A stretch of 64,000 nucleotides of DNA, from positions 294,640 to 358,639 of the forward strand of contig KB311417.1 in assembly GCA_000328365.1 (NCBI GenBank). The letters run 5' to 3'. The translations under genes and the position numbers were made by a program. Under the pieces are notes generated by a model. The model was not told where the DNA came from. It saw only the letters and a program-made list of their open reading frames with translations, and did no database searches. The number at the start of each line of letters is the position of its first letter. Positions within the stretch are counted from its first letter, which is position 1. Shown here piece after piece: positions 35,901 through 50,900 of this stretch. This stretch comes from Capitella teleta (lineage: Eukaryota; Annelida; Polychaeta; Capitellidae).

Positions 35901-38900
35901 CAAGTACATGTACTCCCAACAGAATCGTGAATCTTATTGACATGCACGGGTGTGTGTGTTACCTCAGCAAACATCACGACCAGGGCAGTCAGCTGTCATT
36001 CCACTAATAATTGATGTCAGAAAAATGCCAGCTTGTCGGCTTCCTTGTCGTGAACACATGCTGATTAAGGACCCCTCTAAACACGAACAGCAGCGCAGCA
36101 TCCAGCCCCCTTCTATTGCCCATCAATGGTATTACGTGTGCAGTCTTCACCTGTGTTTCTTCGCATTGCGTGATGCGTCGAGGGGGAATGTATGACATGC
36201 ATTTACATCTGCGGATAGCGATACCTCTGCAGTTGACGAGAGGCCAAGGCGTGAATGCAAAAGTACTTATTAACATATGCACACATATAATTCGGACATT
36301 AATTGCATTTATATTATACGTCTATGGAATAATTGTTTTTATTTTATTATATCGGCCATTAACCGAATACCCGGAAATTCAATATTGAAAAGAATTTGCG
36401 TTACAATAGTTGTTTAGAGTGTGGCGCATAATGACATTCTTCGGTATCGATTTCCATGTACACCTTAGAACAAATTCTCTGGGTGTAAGAAGTATATTAT
36501 ATCACAAGCGAATCACACAAAAAAACCCAGAAACTCCATTCATTAAAATGATACATAAGCCTGGTTTGTCTTCTGATCAATCGAACGATTTTTTTAGCTG
36601 TGGGTTATCGATGTGCTTCTTGAGACCATAAATTGCTAAGATTCATTTACGGTTCGACAAACCTGCATTCTGTATTTAATTATACAAACCATAAACAGTT
36701 GATGACGCAACTATTGCTAAAAAATGTCCAACACCTTTGCAACATAATTAATTCGTGATGCGGTTGCGCCCTGCCTAAAGATACAGTGCGTCTATTAACG
36801 GCTTATTGAGTATAAAAGCTATCGAACATCCCTGAACCAAATAACAATGTGATAAAGTACGCGTAGATGCAACCAACGGAGCTCATAATCCTCAATGTGG
36901 CGAGTACAAGGTCAAAGGTTGAAATTAACACAATAAACGCGTGATTATATTCCAGGAACCCCGCATGGAACTAATCTCGCTCTGAAACCGAATTCCAGGA
37001 AACGTGAGTCCACGTTGATCTGTTTGGCTAACGCCTCCGAGCGATGTGACGCCATTCGATCAGATGTATCAAGTGAGCTCATTTTGAACCGGATGCCTTG
37101 TACGTGTATGTGTGTGCTTACGTCAATTTTAAAGGTCAGCACAAGCAACAACAACAAAAAAATGATATTTTACGCCTTGGTTCGGCCACAGGACATTATT
37201 GTGTATTGTCATTTTTGAGCCAGTTCCAGCTTCAAAATGCTGAGTCTCCTACCCCACTCTCAACGGGGTGATATGACGTCATAAGACCCACCATAAACCC
37301 TAGGGTACTAAAGGTGTTATTGACGCACTGACAATTCCATTTAATGTTGAACTAATGAACTAATTTGCTCAATTACAATTATAATACTTGATCGGATGGA
37401 AATCGTAACGCATGAACATAATAATTATAACGTTATGCAAAGTACACCTGAGAATGAGATAATATTGATACGAATAATCGACCACACATTAGCACATAAG
37501 CTGGCAAATATAATCAAGTATATTGCTTTTAATACTTTAATTCAAACGTCTTGTGATAAGTTATTAATCCTATAACTCAAGATATTATTGATTTATCATC
37601 ATTTTCCGACTCGAGGCGACGAAGCCGAATCGTTTGTGTTGATCCGTTACCATAACAATCTTTTTGGAAGGTTACCATGCGGAATTCCCGGAGTGTTGTG
37701 ACGTCATTTGCAGCTCCACAAGCGGCAAATATGTGAAGCATCCGAACAACGGAATGTGCGCCGTTCGTGACACAGTTATACCATGAAAATGATATCAGGT
37801 AATTATTTCGAAAATGTGGCGTTATCTCGGGCATTATGGTTGATCTTTAAAAACCCTGCTGATATCGCATGGATAGATTTCTGAGTGATGAGCAGAACTA
37901 TGTTCTTAGCGTGGGCATTAGTGCACTTCTTAAAACTCTCAATTCCGCGAAATGAATAACTCAGCAAGCAAAGCGAAATGAATTGAATGAGTTCTACGGC
38001 AGACGTTGTACTCCCTTGGTCAGAATTAGACGTGAGAGTCAGTTGGTTCGTCCATTGTCATTGAGATGGAAACAACATGGATCTGCTGCGCGCTGCTAAA
38101 TGGAAATTCAATCAAGACGCCGAACAACTAGATGCCAGACAGGAAGAAAAAAAAAGGGTTAATTTCGGAGAAACTGTGTTATGCTTTAGTTTTGCTGTTC
38201 GCAGTAGACTCTTCTCGGGATAGATTGCGAGAGTAAAATCAATGTGGAGAATGCATCATAATTTGCATCAAAGGATTCTCTGGTTTATTAAATGAAGAGA
38301 GCCAATTGATTAATTGAATCAAATTGCCATAATGTATTTATGTATTCAGTCATTTATTTATATCAAAGAATAGAACGAAGGCCAAAATTTTGTTCTACTT
38401 TGAAGTACATTTTCATCATGCCAGTTTCGGTTCAATGGGTATTTGCAGCAGGGGATAAAGTTTAAATGTGATATACTAATTTCAACTAATACAATTGCTA
38501 TTTATATACCAGGGGAAAATATATTATCATATAATATTATTAGAATAAATAAATTAATGTTATGACAATTTAATTTGCGCAGAAGATTGCCGCAACCCTA
38601 ATTGCCTAGCCATATAATGGAAGACAGTAATTGCATTGCTAAAATATTAAGTCTTCGAGAGTAGCGACTAATTTGGTGAATTGGCCCCTCAGCGTTACAC
38701 AACGTGCGCTTAACACCCCATCGATAATGCCCTTGATAAAGGATGAAAGCAATCTTCTCCAGAGATACCCCGACCAATGCGTGATGACCATTGGTCAGTT
38801 ACAGATGAACTCGTAGTCCAGGGGGTCACTAAGGACGACGCGCACTCACATCGGAATAATGGGCGTCCGTTTTCATTGCTTTCGCATCTAAATTGCGAAG

Positions 38901-41900
38901 GAGGAAGCCAAACGCAACCACATTAAACAGAAATGAGAAGTGTCCTGCGAACCAGTATTACATTGGTACAGAGCAGATATACGCAGTTACATACAGCACT
39001 AGCTATACACGTTGTATTGACACTGCGTTGAGTTGCAATTTGCCCAAAATGCATTGGTTCAAGATGGTCACATGACCAGTTCAGATTCATATGAAATTGT
39101 GAGCAATATTGCACGAGGATAAAAAGCTGGCTGGGTTGGGACTCACCTTGGCTGTCAAAGAACAGCGATCCTTATTTGCAGATTTGACGGTTGAAAGCTC
39201 CCAGAATGCATTTCTGCTTGCTGTCGCATGATGTGGAGTCTGAGATGAGGATGAGGAGAAAGGAGAAGCAGTCGCCGAATGCAGCTATGAGGGTATATGG
39301 CATTGTACGCCGCTGCCTCAGCAGCCAAGCTCAGCACAGCGCAGCCTCAAACTGCTTTTCAAGGCATTCGCAGGGTAAATCCCGTGGCCTTGACCGTTTA
39401 AGTAGGTCAGGTCGGGTCATTCAGAAGGCGCGGGACTCAAGAGTCGTGCTTTGTTATGAATTGACTTAACGTGATGGATGCATCATTAGACATATCTTGT
39501 TCGTGGCTAAGAGGGTCATCATTAATGCATCGGACGCCCAAGGAAAACCCTCCGCGGATAAACATATTTATTCGTATGACATCAACTATAAACACATGAA
39601 GGTTGTACCTGCAATATTGGAGATGATAAAACAGCCGCCTGTCCGATTGCACATAGCTCAGGTAACCACCTGTAGGCCCATTATTATTTGCCAATGCATC
39701 ATATCATGAATAATGGGTATTTTCGATCCGGAGATGATTACCTCAAATGACACCCCAATCGATAGCATAATGACGAACCCAGAGAGCCTTTCATGCTGCA
39801 ATTGATTACATCTTCAGCATCTGGCTGCGCAGTCCCCTCAACGTAAACGGAGCAAAACACGTACGACAGATCTGTCTGGATCTCGCTGTGCTATTTCATA
39901 CCTTGCTGCAAACCCATACTGCAAAGTGCGTTATGAATGATAGCTAGAGCCAATAAATGCACGGTCTATGCTTATGCATGCAACTGGTCTTTATTGGAAT
40001 GGCAGCTGTATTCATATTGTACTGATTAATTAGAAATAATTTCTCGCACCTCTTGAAGTTCTTCTAATCAACAGGTAAGACGAACAATCGGATTCACAAA
40101 CGTGATTATGCAACCATATGTGGCTGATTAACTGTCAGCTGTTTGTTAATTGTCACCGATATTTTACATTGTTTTGTTTTGATTGAACTGCAAAATATTT
40201 TGCTTGAGCACCAATAAATAATCTCTGATTACATCATTGTATTCGCCAAGGAAGAGAATCGATGTCTATGTTTAAGGAAGAGATTGAAACTTTGATATGT
40301 ATCGATTGATTCGATATATCTTCATAAAGAATTGTTTACATCCGAGGCTCAGGTGGAAATTCCGTATTTACTCTTCGGTTTTCGTTGTGTCAGCGAAAGG
40401 ATTTACTTGGTTATTGGAGGCACTGAAAACAGAGGTAAGCGGAGGATTTCTTATTCAGTAATTATACTATATTATGCAGCACACTCTCAGGTTGTGGTGG
40501 AACATATCCACCACTTGCTGGGGTCGAATTTCGAGGCCTGAAACCCCTCATGCTCTCACCACAGCATGATACGTTACATAATGTCGAATTGTGGTACCTG
40601 TTTGGACGAAGATGGTATTGTCATCGCCTAAGAGTCTGGTCCTTTCAAATTTGATGCACTGCTTATGATCATAGCTCGCTGAGTGCTTACGTTTCACCTT
40701 GGGCGGGCGGGGGGAGGGGCCTATAAGCAGGGATAAGTTGTTTTGAACCGCGTAGAAGCCCAAGTGCAATGTTGCTTTATATAATGCAGAAATGTATTTA
40801 GTATTTCACTACTTATTTTATGCAAGGACGTTCATGCTTTGTACGTACAGAATTGTAGTGTTATAAATATGATTCATTATTCTGGATTACACAGCTCTGC
40901 TAGCCAATCAACCTAAATCAGCTTCTGAAGACATCGGAAATCCATTGCGCATGCGTGGAACGATGCATTATGGGATAATTGTTTTCTTAATGAACAAGGT
41001 ACGAATACGTGGGGGGGGGGGGGGAACTAAGCCATGGTTCATCGCTCTGCGCACGCCCACAGGATTTGCATTTAAGGTTTCCCTAGACATTTTTTAGGGT
41101 CTGCGTCGCTAGCTCAACAGTTTTCTCAATGTCATCTATATCCTTTCTTCCCTTAACCATCTCATCCGCCATTAAGATCGTTCAAAGGACCTCGGACACT
41201 TCGAACTTTAAAAACTATGGTTGATATAAAAAATATGGTTAAAATATATGATTATATATGGTTGCAGCCAATATGAAGGACACGAGAAGCAGTAGATTAT
41301 AGATCTCAACATCAATGATCTCAATGACCTCAATGACCTGCAACAAGAAATCAGTCCTTGGGCGAGATGAACATGTGTCTAAACTCTCACCAATAATTCT
41401 GGGGTGTTCGACGAGAAACGAAATGTTACCAATAAAGTCTCTCTATGTGTTTATGCTTTGTAATTGATAATTATTTGTTGCTTAAAAATACAATTTTAGG
41501 TCGGTTACAGTTGTGTTGTTCTGCTCTATTTGCATTGGTCTCCTGGGTCATCAGATTGCAAAAGTTTTTGGCACAAGTACAGTTGTTGGGTTATCTTATT
41601 AGCAATATACTGTCTGTAATATTGTCTTGTGCGTCACCATGCATTAATGCAGACACCTTATAATCAGTGGAATATGAACGGATAATTGAAATCCACCTGA
41701 ATATCTCAGGACAAAATTACAATTTGCAGTAGAAATTCAGCCGATTTCGTGATTTCGCAGTTGGTACTTAGTGATATGCGGATAATTTTGTTCATAACAT
41801 ATGTCTCCTTTACTTTCTGCAGTCCGCTTATTAAAGGAAATTTACAACACAATATTGCTTCGTGTTCCGTGAGTACTCTTAACACTATTTGTCTTTCAGT

Positions 41901-42290
41901 CATTTTGTGGGATTATAGTTGAAATATGGTGAGACACCTGAGATAAATTCATAAATCGGGAAAAGTGGCATTCTCTGTGGCTATCTATCCCGCCCAGGGA
42001 TTAATTTAGAAAGGTCACTGCCCTCTTTCACTACATGCGCATATGAATATCAATCAACAGCCTTGGTGGTGACACAGAACATCTTTTGCATTTCAAGAGG
42101 CAACGGTCAGCTGTCGTGATTCCATATTATTATTATGTGCTAGTTAATTTATTTATTTATTACTATCATTAATTAGTTAATTACGACAAGCTAAGTTATG
42201 CAAGATCATCCAAATGTTGTCAGTAACATGGATTTTCGATCTCCTGTTACATTCGACTCCCTGTCCATTCAACATTTGACCTATCGTGCC
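32940..42290. other. About 9 kb without recognisable genes
   Basis: I see no conserved protein segment on either strand. Content is AT-rich with simple repeats: A-rich CAACAAAA tract at 33758-33812, (AAT)n near 34490-34512, a poly-T at 35300-35322 and a G run near 41010-41025. It may hold the TRPC 5' untranslated exons and promoter. Confidence 0.5.
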
Positions 42291-42991
42291 TTAAAGGGAT
42301 GGGGAACTGAATTTTAAGTTATGTTCTATTGACTCATAGCACCAATTGATAGCATTCCGTGCCAAAAACACCATGCCTGGATGCAAGCGAAAGGAAATAA
42401 TGCATTTCGAATATCGGGGTTAGCATTGGGCCTATGGGAGAATGGCTTCCATTACGAAGTATAGGAGGCAAACGTCAGCTGAAGGCTTGCCGTGATTGGT
42501 CCCGTTCCCCTCGTGAAGCTATCGATTTCAGCCAATTAGAGCAGAGCATCTTCGCCATAAACGGACATCTTTGTTGTTTACGAAACGAAAGCGCATGCGT
42601 GGTGCACTCTGGCTGACCGTTTTACTGTTTCAGGATGAGAAACATGGTAGGTGTCCTAGAAAATCGCTTGTTAAAATAAGAAAAATAGCGAAAAATATAT
42701 TTTTTTCGCGCCTGACTGGTGGCATAATGATTATTCTATCTATTTCCGAAAAGAAAATAAACAAATATTCAGGGGTTTAGTCGCAGGACACGCTGATATG
42801 ACGAGGCCCATTGTAAAAGATGGGGAACTCGGTGTTTCATCACAGCTCCTGACATCACGCCTAATTAGCAATATATCTCGTGCAAAATCGTTAGGGATGA
42901 TATTCCTTGTGTGGGCCAGGCATAGGAATCATTTTTGGTGCATCAAATAACGACTCAAAGTCCATTTTTAACCAGTTCTCCCTCTCTTTAA
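42291..42991 (+). mobile_element. TTAA-flanked non-autonomous DNA transposon, copy 1
   Basis: About 700 bp bounded by TTAA on both sides, with imperfect terminal inverted repeats: AGGGATGGGGAACTG at the left, AGAGAGGGAGAACTGG read inward from the right. It is nearly identical in reverse orientation to 55880-56579. A TTAA target is typical of piggyBac-like elements, but I see no transposase, and these ends do not begin with the usual piggyBac CCC, so the superfamily is open. Both copies carry a 60-codon open frame starting MGEWLPLRSIGG, which I read as part of the element, not a gene. Confidence 0.85.
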
Positions 42992-44878
42992 ACTGAGAGA
43001 ACTTTGGATTGCTGAGATGCAACATAATTATCTCTTTTCTCTTCTATAATAAGACGACTCGAGTAGACCTGCTGTAACCTTCTCGAAAGTTCTGTAGCGT
43101 TTAGTTGAGAGGCCTGAGATTGACATCGCGTATGCTATTTTGATTGCTCGTGTTAGCAAATCCAATTATGTAATCATAAGTTTATAATCATTATCAATGA
43201 TATTACAAACAAACGCCAGTTCATTCTTTTATTCGTTCGTTCGTTCGTTCATTATACGACATTTTTTGTTCTCCGAAGACATATTCACTTTTATACATTA
43301 TCTAATATCAAATTCACACACAATATAACTCAAGTAGTCTTCAGAATGAAATAACATGCAAACAATTGATGTCATCTTGTCTCAATGGGCCCATGCATCA
43401 AAACTGCTCTGTGGGTTTTTGATGCATATAAACCTCTCGAGGCTAAAATGACAAACAGGGTGAAGCATTATATCTCAACCACTTTCACTTCTCTGTGCCA
43501 AGGCTCCTGCACGTGTTGGGTGTTTTATACCCGAGAATGACCCATTTGCACAGGCCTGTAACTATCCATTAATAAACATACCCCAAGTTGCATTGAAGCA
43601 GATTACACATTGCACATTCATGTCAACCCCGACACTTTATGTACATAACAAACTTTGGTTGTAATTTGAGCCAATATCGCGTCACTTAATGTAACTAAGA
43701 AACGTATCAAAGGCCTGAGACATTTTCAAACGGTCAATCTGGCGATGGACAATATGTATTTTGGAATGCCAAGTCTACATAATTGTTTCGTGAACACATT
43801 TTCGTGTGGGTCCATGTAGTGGACTGGCGATTCAGTGTCTTGAGATGGCATCAATTCAGTGACATATATAAATGTCACTTTAAATCGTGGCCTGTTGAGA
43901 GGGAGAACTTGAAAGAAATCAGAAAAATATTCTGCTCTTGTCATCAACTCAAGTCGCACATAGTCCTTGACAGGAGTTGTTGACCCCGTGAAGCGTGTGT
44001 GTGCTTCTGGTTTACGCTAATCAGTGTTATAAACAAAGTGAAACACGTTACTGGCAAAGGGTCTCTTTCATCTCTCGATCCTCCATTTGACCGTTAAGGA
44101 ATAAGCATCGTGGAAATGAGGTGATGTGCTGTTCTTAACTGTGTGCGCATTTAGGTGTGCTGTTATGCCGAGTTTCTGTATTACATCGCACGAATGTGAC
44201 ATTAAAACGAGGCATATGCCCACGAGGGTTTAACTCACCAGGGATATGAAAGGCTTATTGTAATTATATAGCTGATAAAAGTTCCATGGAACCAAGATCG
44301 CACAATGTTTAGCTGATCAACAACTTCTTTTGTTGGGAAATATCATTATAGTGGGTGATTATTGTACATTCGCCATGGGTACAGGCTAGCCTACTCGCCA
44401 GTGTGAAATTCCCCATATTTATATGTATAATTATGAGCATATTAGTATGGCTTTCTGTCTAGGTACAGGTAAACTCTGGGAATTTTTAAAGCAAATTACA
44501 TTGAAATATTGGTGGGTTGGTGAACATTGCAGATTACATAATAAAATTATGTCTTTTGTCTCTGGTGAGCAATGTATGTATGCTAATAAGAAATAATAAG
44601 GATTGCACGTGCCATTGTTGTGATCGATAGAAAAGTATAAAAGGGGCTTAATCAACTTCAAAGACTCGGGAGGCTTCAAAACCCCCATTTTGATCAATCT
44701 TCAGAAGTAAATAGAAATATTAATCAAAAGTGTTGAATAATCATTTCATATTTCCCTGGACGGATTATGCAACATTTACTTTTGAATTGCCCATCATGTA
44801 TATGACACTGAAATAAGAACCCATTAGTTTTTAGTGCATGTACACTATTACATCAGCGCCTGCTCTACGTGTTTTCAG
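42992..44878. other. Intergenic; no gene seen
   Basis: No conserved coding segment found. A short TTCG repeat lies at about 43230-43250. An upstream exon of the next plus-strand gene must lie here or further left, because that gene's first recognised exon begins at a splice acceptor. Confidence 0.4.
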
Positions 44879-47814
44879 GGCATACAAGAGACCAGCACCA
44901 GTTTCCAAGAAACCAACACCGAGAAATGACGTCATCATGATACCACTTCCAGAAAGGGAGTCCCTCACAGATGAAGACGGCGGCTCATTTCTCCAGGAGG
45001 AAAGCCATCCGATCAGCCATCGTCCTTTGACGAGTGTCAGCGGGACAAGTTTACTCACGTCAGATGACAAAGATGTTGATACAGTTACTGCGGATGTGAA
45101 GGAAAATATACCGGAAACCAAGCCAACCTACAATGAACCAGAGTTTCAGACAGAGGGGTTAGTACAACATTAACCCATTGACCTACTTAGCCATGACCTA
45201 CTTAACCATGACCTACTTAGCCATGGCCGTCTCAAACTAATCCCTACACACTCACCTGCTGTATAGAAGCTCATTATCATGCTCATTCGGATGATAAATC
45301 CATTGAATGGGTCATAGGTCATAGGTCATAGGTCATAAGCGACGGGTTATACCGCCCTGGTTACCTAACTGCCAGTCATGCTGATGGCCCTCTTCTGAAT
45401 GTCTGATTGCAATTCCCAGGTTTCTCTAATTCAATCAGCGTGCTATCTTTAAACCCCGGGTGATCTAACCGTTCCGTCTCTGTCAACCGTTTCCCTCAAG
45501 AGAACTCGAAGCAGTGGATTGCTTCGCTGCTTCTGCCCACGATGCATGTCTGATCTTGGAGCGAAGACGCGAATCGCTGAAAAAGATACTCCAATAGACG
45601 ATCGCGCTCACTTCGCTGTTGCTATGGTTACTAAATGATTATAGGCTTGTGGGATGATTACTGAATGCGTTATGAGACAAACGTCGAAACTTTTCTCAGT
45701 CGAAGGTTTGATTTTCTGAATGGATCGCGAATTCATTGAGAATGAGGGTCTGAGCCAAAGGACACGCGGAATAAAAGGGGAAGAGGTACAACATATAGGA
45801 AGAATGCTCAGATTATCAATTTCTTTTGGTATAATTATCTGTCATTTTCTCCCTGAGGAGCGTGTCCCGGACCTCAATGTTAGATTTCTGGTGCACAAAT
45901 TGGACACAGTCATTCCAAGTATTTGATCACGCCTCCCTCTTCAAACCGTGGGTGCGCCCATGAAATATTACTCTTATCAACCCATGTATGTAAGAGAGCG
46001 AGCTTTCTTTTTGTCTTTTCGTTTTCTTTTTGAGGTCCGTTCTTCGAAACGTCACGATGCGTTATGAATGCATCACCTTCGCCGTTGCGTCGCAAAAGTC
46101 ATGCGAACATTATGACTTCAGACTGAGAACCAACCTCTCTCGTTATGCTTGGCTTGAAGTCATGAAGGCCTGGTTGTCGCATTCACTGGTCTCCGGCGCT
46201 ACTGAAAAGAAGCACCGGCACACACCGATGAAAACTCACCCCTATTTTGGTACATCATCATCATTTCACATGACGTCATTCAGAATTCCCAAGATGGCTC
46301 ACAAGGCGAGGCGAGTGAAAATGAATTCACAGTATTTGCTGAATACGACCAATTGACTAAATGTTACTATAAATAGCAGCCAATGAGATACCACCTGTCA
46401 TCGGTGTGTGCCTGTGGCATTATATATATGACCAGTGAAGTTGTCGCAAAGTCATCTGGAAGTCAGGGTGGGCATCTGTCCAGAGACGGCTTCGGTTATT
46501 GAGAGTGAAATATCCAATTGCAATCATGATTGACATAATTACAACTATTGGCGTAATGTTGCGATGACAATGGCCATTGCTGTTCAACTTGGATGCATTA
46601 TTCTGGACGACGACAGAACCCTTTACTTTTTATATGATGGATATATATAGGGGTCTCTATCCTGCATGCTACCACACACAATAATCTATGGCGCCCGGCC
46701 TATATACGCAATTGGGACAGCACTGCAACGTCACCAGGGAAAATAACGAATGACTTCTCACAATCCTAACCCTTTGTGGACCGATCAAGCCTTGAACTCG
46801 AGGCTTGGCCGTTTTATGTGATATATGATTGCAGTCAGGTCTGATGTTCTCCATCAGTGCCCGGTGCCTGGATTAACCAATCCAATGATAATCATGTTAT
46901 GTCTCAAGACTCAAATATTCAAACAGAATCAATACCCACAAATTAACTCCACTGAAGTCGTAGCTGAACTTACTGCAATATGAGACAACATGGGATTTAA
47001 TTGGGTGATTCCACAAAGAATAGGATTTAATTGTGTAATATCCACTGTCATTGTTATTCATGAAGAGTGGTGACGTAATACCCAGCAATATTCAACCAAC
47101 GAGTAATCGATGAGTCACTTGTGTGCAAATGAACATCATATTTCATATCACGTTATTATGATAATACCCATGCAATTATATAAATTGTTCACTAGCATGA
47201 TATAAATTAATTGTTCACTAGCATGATATTAATTAATTGTTCACTAGCATGATATAAATTAATTGTTCACTAGCATGATATAAATTAATTGTTCACTAGC
47301 ATGATATAAATTAATTGTTCACTAGCATGATATAAATTAATTGTTCACTAGCATGATATAAATTAATTGTTCACTAGCATGATATAAATTAATTGTTCAC
47401 TAGCATGATATAAATTAATTGTTCACTAGCATGATATAAATTAATTGTTCACTAGCATGATATAAATTAATTGTTCACTAGCATGATATAAATTAATTGT
47501 TCACTAGCATGATTATTTTCTCTCCACATCGCATATACTTATTTTTTTAAGATTATATCATATTAAGTTTGTCTATTTTGATTATAATTATTGGTAATAG
47601 TAATAATTGTATGTTGAGAATTGACCCACGACAAATCCGAGTGTATTGAGTTTAAAATCACGTATAATTATAAAACTATATATATGTCCTCTGATTGTTG
47701 GTTCACACATTAGTTGCGATTGGCAAACAAAGGTAAAACATGAAATTCACAGAGCCTCACTTTTGAGTTGGAGGGATCAGAAGGCGAAAGACGGACTCTA
47801 ATAGACCAATGCCC

Positions 47815-47879
<65 letters not shown>

Positions 47880-47890
47880 TAATAATAATG

Positions 47891-47937
<47 letters not shown>

Positions 47938-50900
47938 CGTCTTACTCAACGAGCCAAACGCAGTATACCCTTTCACTTGGTGGCAAAAGGGAATCCCGTT
48001 CTCAAGAGGAAGCCACAAAGGGACAAGTAGCCGCTTGGTTCACCAGAGCAACAAAAAGAGCCCCAAGCGGGAAGCCCTCAAAGTGAACATTGTTCCCGAG
48101 GAGACGTTTGGAGTTTCTTTTGAGCCTTTCAATCAAATCAACGAGGTGGGTTTAGAGGACAAACGTCGTGAGCTAAAGTGGACGGCTATTGAGAAATATA
48201 TAACCAGGAACTCAAATGTTAGAATATGCATTAGATAAATTCATATTATCACCAGAGAAAATAAACAATCGACATTGCATTGTTTTTGTCATGGTTTTAT
48301 TAAACCAATTCCCGTGCAAGATTTAACTAATTAAATGTTGCTTCACAATCACACACGCTCTGTGCTTCTGTTTATGGTGGCATATGTGCCCATCACACTC
48401 CGTTCAATTATCCGCATCGATCAGTTTCAACTTATATGTGACCTACAGAAGATTACGTATACATGTGTTTATATTTTTATAAGCCGCGCGTGTCGATATC
48501 AATGGATTATAAATCTATAATCACTTGAAGGACAGAAGAAGCAAATAACGTCAATGGTGCCCATTGCAACCATTGGTCTCCTGATTTTGATGATCTCGAA
48601 AGGCATCATCCTTACTACAAGATGCATGTTAATCTAATCACTCCTCCATTCATTGTCACCAGAAGTTTGAATGACTTTGTTTTCCCGTAGAGTTTGCACT
48701 GCCCATGATAGCAAAGGGAGCCTTTTCATTTGCCAAAGTGCCCAGATATCTCCCACTTTTCTTCCTCCAGATCGCAGTCGACTGGGGAAATTGAAGTAGA
48801 CGAGAGTTGCAAATTGCAATGAAACCTTCAATATGCATGAATCCGAATGGAAATAGGAATTACGCCGGAACCCCTGACCTTCGACCTCTGACCTAGTTAT
48901 CACTCTTCGCGAAGCGTGCACTTATATCCGTCTATGAACTTATCGATTCACTTAAGTTGGTGCTCAATTTGGTGTATTACCATGATCTGGTAACAACGCA
49001 AATAGACTCATGGTCTCTATCTTTGTTTGTAGGGGGCCAATTGGAGAAAAAAAAAACCAATATCGCGTAGAATTAACATAATTATTAAGTAACAGGTTTG
49101 GACCCTGTATGCTTGAGCAGCTTAAACATGGTTAATCCTAGGTTTATAATTATCAAAATCAGTATGGTTCCTCAAATAGAGAAGGGCTTAGCGAGCAGGA
49201 CCAGAGTTTTATTTGCGTGTTTTGAGGTTTGATATTTGCCTTCACTCTCTCGGTGGCAGACGGTTGCTGTGTGTTCGCTCCGTGTTTTAACAAGACTTCA
49301 AACGCCATGAACCACACGACCGATTAGACTTACCTGAGAGACAAGAGTTGATTGCAGGTGAGCTAAATATTAAGCACGTGTGTGTCATTAAGGGTGTCAT
49401 TTGATTTAAATATATTGCGTTTATACAGGTGTGTAGAAATTGCATGCATCTAAAGTATTCATAACTGCATGCAAGTTATAATGCTCCTCAATGACATAAT
49501 AGCGCGTGGTCTTGTAGTAGATCAGTGGCAGTATGCAAGCGAATGAATTGATCCTCATATAGTACACGTACGTTTAGTACAGGTGTAAAAAATGAAACCG
49601 TGCTAAGCTGATATGTTGTAAGACGTCTGCGCCTGACAATTGCAGCTGTCATTGATATCAATAGGTCGAAAGGAGCTCAGCCAATCGGGAATATATGTCC
49701 TCGATTTGTACAGGTGCAATGCCAAGTGGTAAAAGAATACCCACGGAGGCAGTAGAACTACCTGCACGTGTGCTGTCACCATTTGCTCATCTATTCACAA
49801 CAGACACCAAATACATCATTATTCCATGGCGTTGTTGAGCCAACATTCCAAATACGTTATTGGTAACCTTGTGTAAATCTTAAGGAAAGCAATCGAATTA
49901 AAAATTAAAATACATCACCATGGCAATGCCTTCTACGCAGATCTATGCAGAATATGGGCAATTTATATATAGATCTCAGTTAGTTTCCAAGTATATTGCT
50001 ATTCTTTTGCATCGCAACCAAAACGCGCTAATCTTTTGGTCATAATTCAAAATATTATACATCCGGTCGGAACTGAGTTGCAGCTTCCCCATTTCTGCTA
50101 TTTCCCTTTTTTCGTTTTGCTAATTATCTCCGTGATGATCCATCACCCTTGCTTGGCTACACCTCTGCTGAAGCATGAAGCATTCGCTCATTCAGATTGC
50201 ATGCCACATTTGCTACCAAAGACAAACTGCATAACACGAAGCTGCTGCATACATGCAGGCTTGGATATGTATTATGTAACTTATAATTACAGGGACAACG
50301 CCACCCCACGTGTTTGTGAATCAAGGGCCGACTCCGTGTATCAACGAGCCATGGTCCTCCTTGGTGAGCGCTGCAACAGTTCAATTTCCAAGAGTCGGAA
50401 CTGTACGCCCAACACCCTCGTGTCCTTCAAGGCTCCTCCTCCAGGTCCACACACCCCCAAGTACTTCTACATCAACCAGAAGAAGCCTCGTCCAATGGAA
50501 CCTTTAAAGGTAAGTTCTTTTATTGCCTCATTTGAGAGCGAAGATTTCTTGGAACGTTATTGCAACAGATGTTTCCACGAAAAAAAAAAGCGTTCAAGAG
50601 CGTTTGTTATTGCCCATAAATCCCTGCAGCTCGCTTTTTAATATCTACAGAATGAGTAGGGCGATTGCTTTCATTCTACTGACTTGAGATGTCAACATGC
50701 TGGCGCCAATGTGATGCCATTCTGCTTGATGTATGCATGCATCTATTCTCATTCGTCTGTCCTTTCATTTTTCAATTTTGCTTTTTTCTAACAAATGAAT
50801 GGCCTGCAATCGACCGAAAGGTCATAAATCCGGTCTCCTATTTTGCTTTCAACTTGTAGTGTACTTTTTACATTGTTCGCTACAATAAATGTTTGTCTGT

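Noticed and set aside
40332-40541. Possible exon (VEIPYLLFGFRCVSERIYLV) with a following GTAAGC
   Set aside because: Isolated, no family, no neighbouring exons in phase; likely chance.
42434-42616. 60-codon open frame repeated at 56254-56436
   Set aside because: Belongs to the repeated TTAA element; duplicated with it rather than conserved as a gene.
47177-47513. CRISPR-like array
   Set aside because: Direct repeats with no unique spacers, in a eukaryotic intron: a minisatellite.
47768-48030. Long poly-Ile and poly-Asn open frames
   Set aside because: Produced by the (AAT)n microsatellite; only the part after the acceptor at 47963 looks coding.
50036-50292. Upstream part of the 201-codon open frame
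   Set aside because: Precedes a good splice acceptor at 50292 and does not look coding; only 50293-50509 was kept.
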